A stretch of 64,000 nt of DNA, taken from the NCBI RefSeq assembly GCF_024494465.1, contig NZ_JAETXM010000014.1, forward strand, positions 1-64,000. Direction: 5' to 3'. Shown here in pieces: positions 1 to 9,407 of the stretch. A program made the translations under genes and the position numbers. Every line of letters starts with the position of its first letter. The first letter of the stretch is position 1. The notes beneath the pieces were generated by a model, which was not told where the DNA came from, ran no database searches, and saw only the letters and a list, made by a program, of their open reading frames with translations. The stretch is from Bacillus sp. V3B. GTDB lineage: Bacteria > Bacillota > Bacilli > Bacillales > Cytobacillaceae.

Positions 1-74
1 CTAATTTAGAACCTATACCTCTTTGCATTTGGTGACATACACTGATATGAAACAGGACAAGGAGGGGATTTGAA

Positions 75-305
75 ATGGAAAGACAATATCCTGGAAGTTT
101 TGGCTCTCATCATGGACACAGTGGCTATTATCCAAGTCATGGCTACCATCATGGACACGGTGGCTATTATCCAGGTCATGGCTATCATCATGGTCATAGC
201 GGGTATTATCCAGGTCATGGCTATCATCATGGTCATAGTGGGTATTATCCAGGTCATGGTTACCATCATGGACACGGTAGCATATATCATCGTGATAGTA
301 AGTAA
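75..305 (+). CDS. His/Gly/Tyr-rich tandem-repeat protein
   Basis: A 76-residue protein built of about four 13-residue repeats of the form GYYPGHGYHHGHS, so the DNA carries a 39-bp tandem repeat. An AGGAGGGG ribosome binding site lies 8 bases before the ATG, which decides the frame; two overlapping frames in the repeat are shadows. There is no signal peptide or membrane segment. The dense His-Gly-His pattern suggests metal binding or a spore-coat/surface role, but this is inference from composition only. The next feature is the tail of a metal P-type ATPase, which fits a metal theme. I do not recognise a specific family. Confidence 0.72.
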   Translation: MERQYPGSFGSHHGHSGYYPSHGYHHGHGGYYPGHGYHHGHSGYYPGHGYHHGHSGYYPGHGYHHGHGSIYHRDSK

Positions 306-358
306 TGACAATATAGTGAAGACATACCTGAAATAACATAGAGAACCGAGGAACTGTC

Positions 359-383
359 CCATAAGGTGTCTGACAGCTTATGG
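359..383. repeat. CCATAAG inverted repeat with TGTCTGACA core
   Basis: CCATAAG and CTTATGG flank an 11-base loop containing GTGTCTGACAG. Similar TGTC(T/A)GACA palindromes recur in intergenic DNA of this window (see 24384 and 50539). It overlaps the point where the P-type ATPase remnant begins. Confidence 0.45.
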
Positions 384-601
384 GAGATGATTTAAGAAAA
401 CTTCCATATACAGTGAAATTAAGTCGTAAAGCCCTAAATATTATTAAGCAAAATATCACTTTTTCACTAGGGATTAAATTAGTTGCACTACTCTTAGTCG
501 TGCCAGGCTGGTTAACTCTTTGGATCGCTATTATGGCAGATATGGGAGCTACTCTATTGGTGTCATTAAATAGTTTACGACTATTACGAGTAAAGGAATA
601 A
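380..601 (+). pseudogene. C-terminal remnant of a Cd/Zn-type P1B ATPase
   Basis: The 73 encoded residues match the extreme C-terminus of CadA/ZntA/ZosA-type heavy-metal ATPases: the conserved KLSRKAL..IKQNI.FSL segment, the last two membrane helices, and the terminal [14 protein letters not shown] motif that ends such pumps. Everything upstream (actuator, DKTGT phosphorylation site, nucleotide domain) is missing; such pumps usually exceed 600 residues. The stub starts inside a small inverted repeat and has no ribosome binding site. I read it as a deletion remnant, not a functional gene. Confidence 0.8.
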
Positions 602-937
602 AAGTAATAAAGGCTATCGGAAGGAACAAGTGGGCCTTCCTATGATTTAAATAGAAAGATACAATAGAATACATGAAAAATTCAGTAGAATCCTAAAATG
701 TCTAACGCTTTTTGAATTCTACTTTTTATTCATTTTCGTTTTACCTATTTTAACTAATAACTCTATGTGCTAAATACACAATAATAAAAAACTATGTAAA
801 TTGTCATACGATTTTCTAGTGAGATTGCAAATTTTAGATTATTTTTCCACAATAAGATTCACAAGCATTAAAGTTTGTTATCTCTTTTTCAATTGTTACG
901 ATATAAATGAAGATAGTGATAGAAAGGAAAAATGTAA
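602..937. other. intergenic region with one weak hairpin
   Basis: No gene is visible. AGTAGAAT at 684-691 pairs with ATTCTACT at 716-723 followed by four T, a possible weak terminator for what precedes. The promoter of the oxidoreductase at 938 must lie in the AT-rich stretch after 780, but no clear -35/-10 pair stands out. Confidence 0.35.
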
Positions 938-1933
938 ATGACAAATATAAATATTCCCGTTTCAGTCTTAAATCTAGCTCCCATACGCGAGGGTCAAGGT
1001 CAAAAGGAAGCGATTGAAGCGATGGTGGAACTTGCGCAAGAGACTGAAAAAATGGGATACAAAAGATATTGGATTGCTGAACATCATAATACATCAACAC
1101 TGGTTAGTTCAGCTACATCTATTCTAATTAAACATACGTTAGAGCACACAGAACATATTCTTGTTGGGTCTGGAGGGATCATGTTACCAAACCATTCCCC
1201 ATTAGTCGTGGCGGAACAGTTTGGTACAATGGCAACTATTTATCCAAACCGTGTTGAACTCGGTCTTGGCCGAGCACCAGGTACGGATATGAAGACAGCA
1301 AACGCTTTAAGACGTTCAAAAAGTGATTCAGTCTATACATTTCCTGACGATGTAAATGCATTACTGACCTATTTTGGCCCAGAAGATCAGCAAAGTTATG
1401 TAAAAGCCTATCCAGGTGTCGGCACAAAGGTTCCGATTTATATTCTGGGTTCTTCCACAGACTCTGCTTATTTAGCTGCGAGCTTAGGTCTGCCGTATGT
1501 ATTTGCTTCCCACTTTGCACCAAGACATATGGAAGACGCGATAGCGATTTATCGTAAACGATTCCAACCATCGGAGTATCTCGACAAACCATATATGATG
1601 ATCTGTTTAAATGTTGTGGCAGCTGAAACGGACAAGGAAGCAGAATTCTTAGCAACAACAATGCAGCAATTCTTTCAAAACATTGTACGTAGTACTCAAA
1701 GGCCATTAATGCCTCCTGTAGAACATTTGGATTGGGATCCCATGGAAAAAGTAATGGCTACTTCGATGACAAGTGTGACTTTGTTGGGAAGTAAAGATAC
1801 GGTAAGACAACAATTCATTGATTTTCAAGAGAAATATAACGTCGACGAAATTATGGCCGTGTCTTATATTTACGCTCCCGATAAACAAAAACGATCGTAT
1901 GAAATACTAAAAGAGGTTGTTGATGGAAGATGA
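938..1933 (+). CDS. LLM-class flavin-dependent oxidoreductase (luciferase-like)
   Basis: A 331-residue protein of the bacterial luciferase-like monooxygenase family, full length for the single-subunit branch (YceB/YvbT type). Visible family features are the N-terminal SVLNLAPI strand, the AEHHN motif near residue 50, the [10 protein letters not shown] loop near residue 85 and the ELGLGRAPG strand near residue 107. Members use reduced flavin to oxidise small organic substrates; the substrate cannot be told from sequence. Start supported by GAAAGGAAAA before the ATG. The stop overlaps the ATG of a truncated acetyltransferase, suggesting the two once formed an operon. Confidence 0.88.
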   Translation: MTNINIPVSVLNLAPIREGQGQKEAIEAMVELAQETEKMGYKRYWIAEHHNTSTLVSSATSILIKHTLEHTEHILVGSGGIMLPNHSPLVVAEQFGTMATIYPNRVELGLGRAPGTDMKTANALRRSKSDSVYTFPDDVNALLTYFGPEDQQSYVKAYPGVGTKVPIYILGSSTDSAYLAASLGLPYVFASHFAPRHMEDAIAIYRKRFQPSEYLDKPYMMICLNVVAAETDKEAEFLATTMQQFFQNIVRSTQRPLMPPVEHLDWDPMEKVMATSMTSVTLLGSKDTVRQQFIDFQEKYNVDEIMAVSYIYAPDKQKRSYEILKEVVDGR

Positions 1934-2067
1934 TTAGACAAGGAAAAAGTGAAGATATAAGGACTATTTTAAAAATGGTGTCAAATACAATTGAGATCAT
2001 GAAGGAAGAGCATAATGATCAATGGGATGAAACCTTTTTAGTATTACGAAAAAACACTCATTTCTAA
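1930..2067 (+). pseudogene. N-terminal stub of a GNAT acetyltransferase
   Basis: A 45-residue frame whose ATG overlaps the preceding stop (ATGA). It reads [10 protein letters not shown]...NTIEIMKEEHNDQWDET, the typical start of a GNAT-family N-acetyltransferase, then turns into unrelated residues and stops. The acetyl-CoA binding part is absent (family members are about 150 residues). A deletion has removed most of the gene. Confidence 0.65.
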
Positions 2068-2093
2068 AGAGTAGACGATAAAATACTAGGATG

Positions 2094-2146
2094 GAGTGTG
2101 TAAGGTCAATAAAGTAAAAATTTATCGATTGACCTAAGACACACTC
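2094..2146 (+). terminator. long hairpin after the GNAT stub
   Basis: GAGTGTGT and AAGGTCAAT pair with ATTGACCT and ACACACTC around a 15-base loop; the following GATTTTC is only moderately T-rich. Probably ends the 938-2067 transcript. Confidence 0.5.
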
Positions 2147-2208
2147 GATTTTCATTAAGAGTGTCTGAAGTCTAAGGAGCTGAATGAAAAGATACAGTTC
2201 CTTCTCTG

Positions 2209-2622
2209 TTAAAAATCATTTGTTTTACTTTTATTTCTATTAAACAAATAAACAATTAATTTAAAAATCCCCTTTAATAAAAGGAACGCAGCAAAAAATA
2301 ACAGAAAGCCCCAAAGGCCAATAACGGCATCATCAAATTCCATTTGCCCTCGACCCGTTATTTTTTGCTGAATTTCTATTGCAAATACAAGAACAACCAG
2401 AACTGTAAAAGTGTAGACAAATGATATAGATGTAATGCTATACTTTGAAAGAAACTTAAATACTACATGAACAAATCCAAATGTTGTGATGCCAATGATG
2501 CCAAATACCCATAAATGTAAGTCCTTATCTGTTAAATTTAGACCTGCGCCACTACTCATATCCATAATAATATCATGTATGGAATTGATGATTTCCGCTA
2601 TAATTAAAATTAATTCTTGCAT
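2209..2622 (-). CDS. small integral membrane protein, function unknown
   Basis: A 137-residue protein with three to four hydrophobic segments: around residues 37-58, 66-84 and 102-127, and a basic C-terminal tail (NRNKSKTNDF). An AGGAG site sits 6 bases before the ATG. I do not recognise the family; it has no motif suggesting transport or catalysis. It stands alone on the minus strand between two hairpins and is probably monocistronic. Confidence 0.7.
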   Translation of the reverse strand: MQELILIIAEIINSIHDIIMDMSSGAGLNLTDKDLHLWVFGIIGITTFGFVHVVFKFLSKYSITSISFVYTFTVLVVLVFAIEIQQKITGRGQMEFDDAVIGLWGFLLFFAAFLLLKGIFKLIVYLFNRNKSKTNDF

Positions 2623-2741
2623 AGTTACTCCTCATTTTTATATTTTTCATTTTATTATATAAGATTTGCAATGAATTTTGTTGGATTTTGGTCAAGTAAA
2701 ATAGTAGAAAAGGTGATGTTATAGTTAATTTCAGAGTGTAG

Positions 2742-2783
2742 AAAAACTCCTTTTTTGGAAAAGTTTTTGAAAAAGGAGTTTTT
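2742..2783. terminator. bidirectional hairpin with A/T flanks
   Basis: AAAAACTCCTTTTTT pairs with AAAAAGGAGTTTTT. It lies 3' of the minus-strand DUF3920 gene (the gene ends at 2882) and has T-runs in both directions. Confidence 0.7.
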
Positions 2784-2881
2784 ACATCTTTTTATAGGCG
2801 GTTTTGCTGAAGGGTTGAGAAGTAACATAGGATTCCTTAGATTGATCTAAGGGGAGGAGTCACCTTTTTTAGATTAGTTTC

Positions 2882-3340
2882 TCACATGGCTGTTAAATAT
2901 TCATTTATTTTTTCTTTCGCAAATTGGAAAGCATCCAGTTCAGTCATTCGTTCTTGATAAGGTAATCTTTTATCAGATTCGAAATAATGTCTAAAATCAG
3001 GGTCGAGGTCTTGCATTACATGACGAAATTCATGAAAAAGAGTCTCCATTAAGGGAAGGTATTCATCAAAATCAAAAATAAAAATAATCTCTAATTCTCT
3101 CCAATAAATCCCTGATGCAAATCGTATAAACTCATCTTCTTCATCACCTAAGTCACTAATGATCTTATTCGCTTCAAGTCTAGGACAAAAAATAACTGGG
3201 ATATGAAAAACGGAATCTAAGTGTGTAAAAATAGTATTGTACAAGGCTTCAATGTTCCAAGAAAAGGTATCATCTAAAACATACCATGTTCTGTATTGTT
3301 GAAAAATGATACGTTTTTGTAGAACTTGACTTATAGGCAT
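2882..3340 (-). CDS. DUF3920-type protein with HExxH-like motif
   Basis: A 152-residue protein resembling the Bacillus DUF3920 family. It carries LFHEFRHVMQD near residues 117-127, an HExxH zinc-metallopeptidase-like signature, and a following E (MTELDAFQFA) about 25 residues later that could be a third ligand, as in gluzincin-like folds. A longer frame begins at 3370, but GGAGGT lies 8 bases before the ATG at 3340 and inside that longer frame, so I choose 3340. No signal peptide, so probably cytoplasmic. Activity is inferred from the motif only. Confidence 0.7.
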   Translation of the reverse strand: MPISQVLQKRIIFQQYRTWYVLDDTFSWNIEALYNTIFTHLDSVFHIPVIFCPRLEANKIISDLGDEEDEFIRFASGIYWRELEIIFIFDFDEYLPLMETLFHEFRHVMQDLDPDFRHYFESDKRLPYQERMTELDAFQFAKEKINEYLTAM

Positions 3341-3464
3341 GGACATTACCTCCAATACATTTTTATCCATATTTCTTATAGGATATGGCCAACAAGAGAT
3401 CGAATATACGTATTGAAGGACTTTTTTCTTGATTAAAATAGTTCAGAATAGAGAACGGCTCATT

Positions 3465-4916
3465 TCAGGCGCCTCTATTCCAATCTGATATATCTTCTTC
3501 AAGTGGAAGTTTGTTTGCTCGTGCTTTTTGGGCAGCATGAAAGAATATGTCAACAAGTAGTGCAGTACCGATCAATCCACCAATCCACGAAATATTCATA
3601 GGCAATCCGAACCCAATTTGAGCATTTAAAATATAGGTTAGGATTATTACTAACATGAATGTTCCTGGTATGAGTGCAATGAAATAGTTTTTCTTAGCAA
3701 CATATAAATACATGCTTCCGATAAAGAGTGCGATAACAGCTGTTGATTGATTAGCCCAGTTGAAGTATCTCCATAAAAGATGAAAATCGATTTGTGTTAA
3801 TACGGCTGAAATGGCGAACAATGGAATGGCAATCCATAAGCGGTTCGAAAATTTCTTCTGAGTAACTTTAAGATATTCAGCAATAATCATACGTGCACTT
3901 CGGAACGCTGTATCGCCAGAAGTAATGGGTAAAACAACTACACCGAGCACGGCAAGTGTCCCGCCAATTGCACCAAGAAGCGCTGTCGATGCTTCACTGA
4001 CAATGGCTCCGGGTCCACCAGCTGCTAGTATTTCATTCAAACCATTGTAGCCATGAAATAAGCTCATGGCTGCGGCAGCCCAAATCATCGCAATACTTCC
4101 TTCTGTTATCATCATTCCGTAGAAAATCTTGCGCCCTTGTCTTTCATTTTGGGTTGTTCGTGAAATAATAGGTGTTTGGGTGGCATGGAAACCTGAAAGA
4201 GCTCCACAAGAAATCGTAAGGAATAGTAAAGGGAATACTGGGACATGATCGGGATGGAAATTGGTAAAAGAAAGTTCAGGAATAGGGGCACCCTTTACGA
4301 CTAATCCAATTCCAACTCCAAGAGCACTAAGCAAAAGTAATGCTCCAAAATAGGGATAAAGGCGACCAATGATTTTATCGACCGATAGTAGTGTAGCTAA
4401 CGTGTAATAGAGAAAAATACAAGCGATAATAAAGCTGATTACTACTTTACCATCCGTTAGTACATGCAATAGGCTTGCAGGTGTTATAACAAATACAGTT
4501 CCCACCAATAAAAGAAGAAGAACTGAAAATGCATTCACAACATGTTTCATGATTTTTCCTAAAAATCTGCTTGCCAGTTCGGGTAAGTGGGCACCACGGT
4601 TCCGGATCGAAATCATTCCTGTTAAATAATCGTGAACAGCTCCGGCAAAAATACAACCAATCACGATCCAAATAAAAGCAATGGGTCCGTAGAGTGCTCC
4701 CATGATGGGACCAAAAATAGGGCCTGTACCAGCAATATTCAATAATTGAATTAACGAATTTTTAGGAGTACTCATCGGTACATAATCAACACTGTCACTA
4801 TTGACATAGGCTGGTGTTGCTCGATATTTTTTTACGCCAAATACGTTTTCAACAAATTTGCCATAAGTAAAATATCCAATCATTAAAAGAGCGATTCCCA
4901 CCAAAAATGTATACAT
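3465..4916 (-). CDS. cstA: CstA-family carbon starvation protein / peptide-pyruvate transporter
   Basis: A 483-residue polytopic membrane protein with about 13-15 hydrophobic helices. Family landmarks are NIAGTGPIFGPIMGA near residue 60, the HDY loop near 94 and the SCGALSGFHATQTP segment near 235. CstA/BtsT proteins take up pyruvate or small peptides when carbon runs out; this is the short form (the E. coli enzymes are about 700 residues). A longer frame opens at 5036, but AGGAGGG precedes the ATG at 4916, which starts the conserved first helix. Monocistronic on the minus strand. Confidence 0.88.
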   Translation of the reverse strand: MYTFLVGIALLMIGYFTYGKFVENVFGVKKYRATPAYVNSDSVDYVPMSTPKNSLIQLLNIAGTGPIFGPIMGALYGPIAFIWIVIGCIFAGAVHDYLTGMISIRNRGAHLPELASRFLGKIMKHVVNAFSVLLLLLVGTVFVITPASLLHVLTDGKVVISFIIACIFLYYTLATLLSVDKIIGRLYPYFGALLLLSALGVGIGLVVKGAPIPELSFTNFHPDHVPVFPLLFLTISCGALSGFHATQTPIISRTTQNERQGRKIFYGMMITEGSIAMIWAAAAMSLFHGYNGLNEILAAGGPGAIVSEASTALLGAIGGTLAVLGVVVLPITSGDTAFRSARMIIAEYLKVTQKKFSNRLWIAIPLFAISAVLTQIDFHLLWRYFNWANQSTAVIALFIGSMYLYVAKKNYFIALIPGTFMLVIILTYILNAQIGFGLPMNISWIGGLIGTALLVDIFFHAAQKARANKLPLEEDISDWNRGA

Positions 4917-5178
4917 AATAATGATCCCTCCTTTGGTAGAAAAATGAATGCAATTAACAAAAATAAATTTATAAAAAGAAAAGTAATAAGAGATTTGAGA
5001 ATAGGTAACGAGCCTATCCAATATGAAATCAACCATTCAAATGATGATCCCTTTTAGAGATGCTTGGTTAACACCTTTATTATTCTGTCAAACTTATTCA
5101 TAATTTATTGTATTTATATTTTAAATATTACAAATATATTTTGACATTTAAGGAGTCATCCTCTATTACTGACTTCCT

Positions 5179-5206
5179 TTGAAAGGGTTCCTTTTTTCGG
5201 TATGAT
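5179..5206 (+). promoter_or_regulatory. SigA-type promoter of the SNF2 gene
   Basis: TTGAAA at 5179-5184, 16-base spacer, TATGAT at 5201-5206, about 100 bases before the start at 5309. Confidence 0.45.
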
Positions 5207-5308
5207 ATAATAAAAAAGTTATTTACTGATACAAATCATATAAAATCGTATTTTAGATAAATAAATGATGCTAACAAAAGCGAAATATCCTCAGGAAGGA
5301 GCAGACAG

Positions 5309-8300
5309 TTGAATATCAAGCTAAATCAAAAAATCATTAAAGACATGTGCGGAATTGTCTCCTTCAAACGAGGAGACGCTTTTTTTCGTGCTAATAAAGT
5401 AATCGTTAAAAAGAATCGTTCTGAAGTTTGTGAAGCAACGGTTACAGGGTCAGAAGACTTCCATGTCATCATTGAAAAGGATGAGAGTGGTAGAATCCGA
5501 ACGACGTGTAGCTGCCCAAAACTAGCTTCATTTCAAAAGGACTGTCAGCATGTTGCAGCTGTTTTACTGCTGCTTTACGAACATCAGCGTCAAGGAATCA
5601 TACCCACACGACCAAGTGAGCATTACTCAGACTCTTCAACTAGTCAGGTGCTAACCGAGGGGGTGATGAGCCTTTTCAATGATTCTCCTGTAAGATCAAG
5701 CGGTCAGCAACTTCATTTTGAAAAAAGAAAAGTGCTTGATGTAGAGTTTACATATAAACCGATCACAATAGGCAAGGGGCGAAAAATGTTCGGAGTCGAA
5801 ATGAAAATAGGTTCTACTCTTGTCAAAAATATCCGCGATTTTCTAGAGAATGTGAGAGATGGACATCCTAGTGTGCTCTCTATTTCTTTCACGTACGATC
5901 CAAATCTTCATTGCTTTCAAAGAGAAACAGATGCTGTGATTCAGCAACTCATTCAAGTTATTCAAGATGAAAAGGTGTACATGAAAGCATTGCCAGACAA
6001 ATTAGAATATGCTAGCAATCAATATCTATTACTGATTCCCCCGTCTTCTTGGGACAGACTCCTTCCAATATTGGAGAGAGCTCCATTGAAGAAGTTGGTG
6101 TATGACGGGAACATGTATGATGGTCTCTTATTAATGAAAGGACCACTTTCTTTACAATTTGACTTTGCAAAAGATGCGAGCAAAGGCTATCAATTAAAGA
6201 TCAAGGGGATGAATCGAATGCTTGTGTTGGATTCATATCGTTCCGTCCTCTCTGAAGGGAAACTAATACAATTGGGAAAGGAGGATTGCAAACGTCTCTC
6301 AGATTTGAAAAAAATGCTTGATGTTTCAGGAACGAATCAAATTTCAATTCCACATGATCAGGTTACCTTTTTTCTAGAAAAGATTGTTCCTGGTTTAAAA
6401 AAACTAGGCGATGTACAAATAGCTGGAAGTATGCGTAATCAGTTTTTGAAGACACCATTGGTTGCTAAACTGTACTTAGACCGTGTGAAAAATCGTTTGC
6501 TTGCTGGACTTGAGTTCCATTATGAACATATGGTGATCAATCCATTGGAGGGTCGGGAACTTCGGTCAAGCTCCATGCTGATAAGGGATGTGGAGAAGGA
6601 GGATGCGATCCTAGAGATCATGGAGGATAGCTCGTTTTCTAAGACGGACAGCGGATATTTTTTGCATAATGAAGAGTTGGAATATGAGTTTTTGACCTAT
6701 GCCGTTCCGAAGCTACAAAAGCTTGTCCAAATATACGCTACTACAGCAGTGAGAAATCGGATTTCCAAAGGGAGTGCTCGTCCGCAGATCAGGGTGAAGG
6801 TTCATAAAGAGAGGACCAACTGGTTGGAATTCAAATTTGAGATGGATGGTATCCCTGAAAAGCATATACGTGAAGTTCTTTTGGCTCTTGAGGAAAAACG
6901 GAAATATTATCGTTTGCGGAATGGAGCACTCCTTTCATTAGAGACGAGAGAGTTTGAGGAAATCAAGCGCTTCCTAAATGAACTTCCGGTTCAGCATGAA
7001 GAGTTGGAAAGTGGCTTGAATGTACCCCTTGTCCGAGGGATTCAGTTTCTTGATGCTGTCAACGATGAGAATCTTTTCACGATAGAGGAGTCGTTCCGTC
7101 AGGTTTTGGAAAACATTCGCCATCCAGACCGTTTGGATTTTGATGTGCCTAAAGGCGTTGATCAGGTCTTGCGAGGTTACCAAAAGCATGGCTACAAATG
7201 GATGAAAACAATTGCACACTACGGCTTTGGAGGGATTCTAGCAGATGATATGGGACTTGGGAAAACGCTACAAAGCATTGCGTTTATTCTATCTGAGCTT
7301 CCGAATATCCGTGAAAAAAAGTTCCCAGTCCTTATTGTGTGTCCCTCTTCTTTAACCTATAACTGGCTTAACGAAATCATGAAATTTGCTCCAGATGTAC
7401 AAGCGGTTATCGTTGATGGGAATAGAACAGATCGTTTCAAGATACAAAAGGATGTAATGGACATGGACTTGGTTATTACCTCCTACCCATTGTTACGAAA
7501 GGACATAAAATGGTATGAGAAACAAATTTTTCACACAGTGTTTTTTGATGAAGCTCAAGCCTTTAAAAATCCTGTTACACAAACAGCAAAAGCCGTGAAG
7601 AAAATACAAGCAGATTATCGCTTTGCACTCACGGGGACACCAGTAGAGAATTCGCTTGAGGAACTATGGTCCATTTTTCATGTTGTCTTTCCCGAACTAT
7701 TTCTTGGATTAAAGGAATACAGTAACCTTTCAAGAGAAAAGATTGCTAGGCGGATCCGTCCATTCTTACTTCGAAGGATGAAAAAGGATGTCCTTTCAGA
7801 GCTTCCTGAAAAAATGGAGTCGCTAGAATCAATTGAGTTGCTTCCAGATCAGAAAAAGTTGTATGCTGCTTATTTGGCAAAGCTGCGACATGATACGTTG
7901 AAGCATCTGGACAAGGATACTCTGCGGAAAAATCGCATCAAAATTCTAGCTGGTTTGACTCGATTACGACAGATTTGTTGTCATCCAGCCTTGTTTGTGG
8001 ACGACTATGAAGGAAGTTCGGCCAAGTTTGATCAACTCATGCAGATTGTCAAGGAGTCAAAGCTTTCAGGAAGAAGAGTATTGGTTTTCTCACAGTTTAC
8101 GAAAATGTTGGAGCTGATAGGGAGGGAATTAGCCTATCAAGACCAGCCTTTTTTCTATCTTGATGGAAAGACCCCCTCTGAAGAGCGAGTAGAAATTTGC
8201 AATCGATTTAATACTGGTGAACGCGATTTATTTCTCATTTCCTTGAAAGCGGGAGGAACAGGTCTTAACCTGACGGGTGCTGATACTGTTATTCTTTATG

Positions 8301-8530
8301 ATATTTGGTGGAATCCTGCGGTTGAGGAGCAAGCAGCAGATCGTGCCCATCGGATGGGTCAGAAAAATGTCGTACAGGTCATCAAGCTTGTTGCTCGTGG
8401 CACCATCGAAGAGAAAATGAATGAACTTCAAGAGAAAAAGAAACATTTGATTGAAGAAATCATTGATTCTAAGGAGAAAACATCATCAACACTTACGGAT
8501 GAAGACATTCGAGAAATCCTAATGATCTAA
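5309..8530 (+). CDS. SWIM zinc-finger SNF2-family helicase (YwqA/RapA-like)
   Basis: A 1073-residue DEAD/DEAH-type translocase. An N-terminal SWIM zinc finger has C67-x-C69 and C79-x-H81; a bacterial SNF2-associated region fills residues about 150-600. Helicase motif I is DDMGLGKT near 645-652, motif II is FDEAQA near 745 (DEAQ rather than DEAH), motif III is LTGTP near 773, and the C-terminal helicase lobe ends with the W.NPAVEEQA.DRAHRMGQ motif VI near 1005. Such proteins remodel nucleic acid-protein complexes, often on RNA polymerase. The TTG start has AGGAAGGAG 7-8 bases upstream. Monocistronic. Confidence 0.93.
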   Translation: MNIKLNQKIIKDMCGIVSFKRGDAFFRANKVIVKKNRSEVCEATVTGSEDFHVIIEKDESGRIRTTCSCPKLASFQKDCQHVAAVLLLLYEHQRQGIIPTRPSEHYSDSSTSQVLTEGVMSLFNDSPVRSSGQQLHFEKRKVLDVEFTYKPITIGKGRKMFGVEMKIGSTLVKNIRDFLENVRDGHPSVLSISFTYDPNLHCFQRETDAVIQQLIQVIQDEKVYMKALPDKLEYASNQYLLLIPPSSWDRLLPILERAPLKKLVYDGNMYDGLLLMKGPLSLQFDFAKDASKGYQLKIKGMNRMLVLDSYRSVLSEGKLIQLGKEDCKRLSDLKKMLDVSGTNQISIPHDQVTFFLEKIVPGLKKLGDVQIAGSMRNQFLKTPLVAKLYLDRVKNRLLAGLEFHYEHMVINPLEGRELRSSSMLIRDVEKEDAILEIMEDSSFSKTDSGYFLHNEELEYEFLTYAVPKLQKLVQIYATTAVRNRISKGSARPQIRVKVHKERTNWLEFKFEMDGIPEKHIREVLLALEEKRKYYRLRNGALLSLETREFEEIKRFLNELPVQHEELESGLNVPLVRGIQFLDAVNDENLFTIEESFRQVLENIRHPDRLDFDVPKGVDQVLRGYQKHGYKWMKTIAHYGFGGILADDMGLGKTLQSIAFILSELPNIREKKFPVLIVCPSSLTYNWLNEIMKFAPDVQAVIVDGNRTDRFKIQKDVMDMDLVITSYPLLRKDIKWYEKQIFHTVFFDEAQAFKNPVTQTAKAVKKIQADYRFALTGTPVENSLEELWSIFHVVFPELFLGLKEYSNLSREKIARRIRPFLLRRMKKDVLSELPEKMESLESIELLPDQKKLYAAYLAKLRHDTLKHLDKDTLRKNRIKILAGLTRLRQICCHPALFVDDYEGSSAKFDQLMQIVKESKLSGRRVLVFSQFTKMLELIGRELAYQDQPFFYLDGKTPSEERVEICNRFNTGERDLFLISLKAGGTGLNLTGADTVILYDIWWNPAVEEQAADRAHRMGQKNVVQVIKLVARGTIEEKMNELQEKKKHLIEEIIDSKEKTSSTLTDEDIREILMI

Positions 8531-8666
8531 AAGCAGTTAGGAACATCTATACAGTAAGTCAGTTGTTGAAGGAAAAAATTCTTTCGTATAGAAGGTTTAA
8601 TATAGTGAACTTAAATATCTGTCCTCAAATGTTTAACCAATATAAGAAAAGGAGGAACCTCTCATT

Positions 8667-9089
8667 ATGTATGAATTAAAAACAAAAGAAACCGACAATA
8701 GTGTTATCGAATTTATTGAAAAGGTTGAAAGTCCTAAAAAACGTGAAGGTGCTTATCAATTATTAGATTTATTTACTGAAACCACAGGTTATCAAGCGAA
8801 GATGTGGGGGTCAAGTATTATTGGGTTTGGTTCGTATCATTATAAGTATGAATCCGGTCATGAAGGAGATGCACCACTTGTTGGCTTCTCCCCACGAAAA
8901 GCGAAAATTAGTTTGTATTTTGCGACAGGTGAATGGAAACGAGAAGAATGGTTAAAAGACTTTGGAAAACATACGGCAGGAAAAGGGTGTGTTTACATCA
9001 ATAAAGTGGAAGATATTGATGTTGAAGTATTAAAAGAGTTAATTAATGAATCAGTTCGTTTTCTGAATGAAACCTATCCGAATAAATAA
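8667..9089 (+). CDS. DUF1801 domain protein
   Basis: A 140-residue soluble protein of the DUF1801 family (frataxin/YdhG-like fold): central KMWGSSIIGFGSYHYKY motif near residues 45-61, VGFSPRK.K..LY near 71-85, and a conserved GKGCVYI segment near 109. Related proteins are annotated as iron chaperones, but evidence is weak. The ATG has AAGGAGGA 11 bases upstream. Confidence 0.85.
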   Translation: MYELKTKETDNSVIEFIEKVESPKKREGAYQLLDLFTETTGYQAKMWGSSIIGFGSYHYKYESGHEGDAPLVGFSPRKAKISLYFATGEWKREEWLKDFGKHTAGKGCVYINKVEDIDVEVLKELINESVRFLNETYPNK

Positions 9090-9101
9090 AGAGTTTATTT
9101 G

Positions 9102-9275
9102 AATAGAATATCTGATATCGCCGCCACGATTGAGGAATCTGCAGCTGGAGTTGAACAAATTATCGCATCCGTTCAACAAACAAGTAGTTCGATGGAAGAA
9201 GTAGCATGAAGTTCAAATGATCTTTCCAAGCTAGCAGAAGAATTAAATGGATTAGTTTGTCAATTTAAGCTATAA
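9102..9275 (+). pseudogene. C-terminal remnant of a methyl-accepting chemotaxis protein
   Basis: Reading the frame from 9102 gives the last 55 or so residues of a chemoreceptor signalling domain (ISDIAATIEESAAGVEQI, then SSMEEVA, then LSKLAEELNGLVCQFKL). A TGA at 9207-9209 interrupts it where an Ala/Ser codon is expected. Ligand, membrane and most signalling parts are missing. Confidence 0.72.
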
Positions 9276-9300
9276 CGGTTTAAAAGGAGATTAAATAGTA

Positions 9301-9348
9301 GAGGGCTACCCTAAGAGTCAATAAAAATTGAATTTTAGGATAGCCCTC
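9301..9348. terminator. hairpin GAGGGCTA / TAGCCCTC
   Basis: GAGGGCTACCCTAA pairs with TTTTAGGATAGCCCTC, one bulge, followed on the plus strand by ACTTTGATTTT. It can also serve cdaS on the minus strand. Confidence 0.65.
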
Positions 9349-9407
9349 ACTTTGATTTTAGGGACTGATTGGACAGCCGAAGCAGTCTAGGTTATTGCCA
9401 GGGATTT

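Noticed and set aside
75-305. Possible CRISPR-like array (regular 39-bp repeats)
   Set aside because: The repeats are contiguous, without unique spacers, and translate into a clean protein repeat behind a good ribosome binding site.
13-459. Minus-strand frames rich in His/Asp across the first repeat gene
   Set aside because: They are antisense readings of the coding repeats and have no ribosome binding site.
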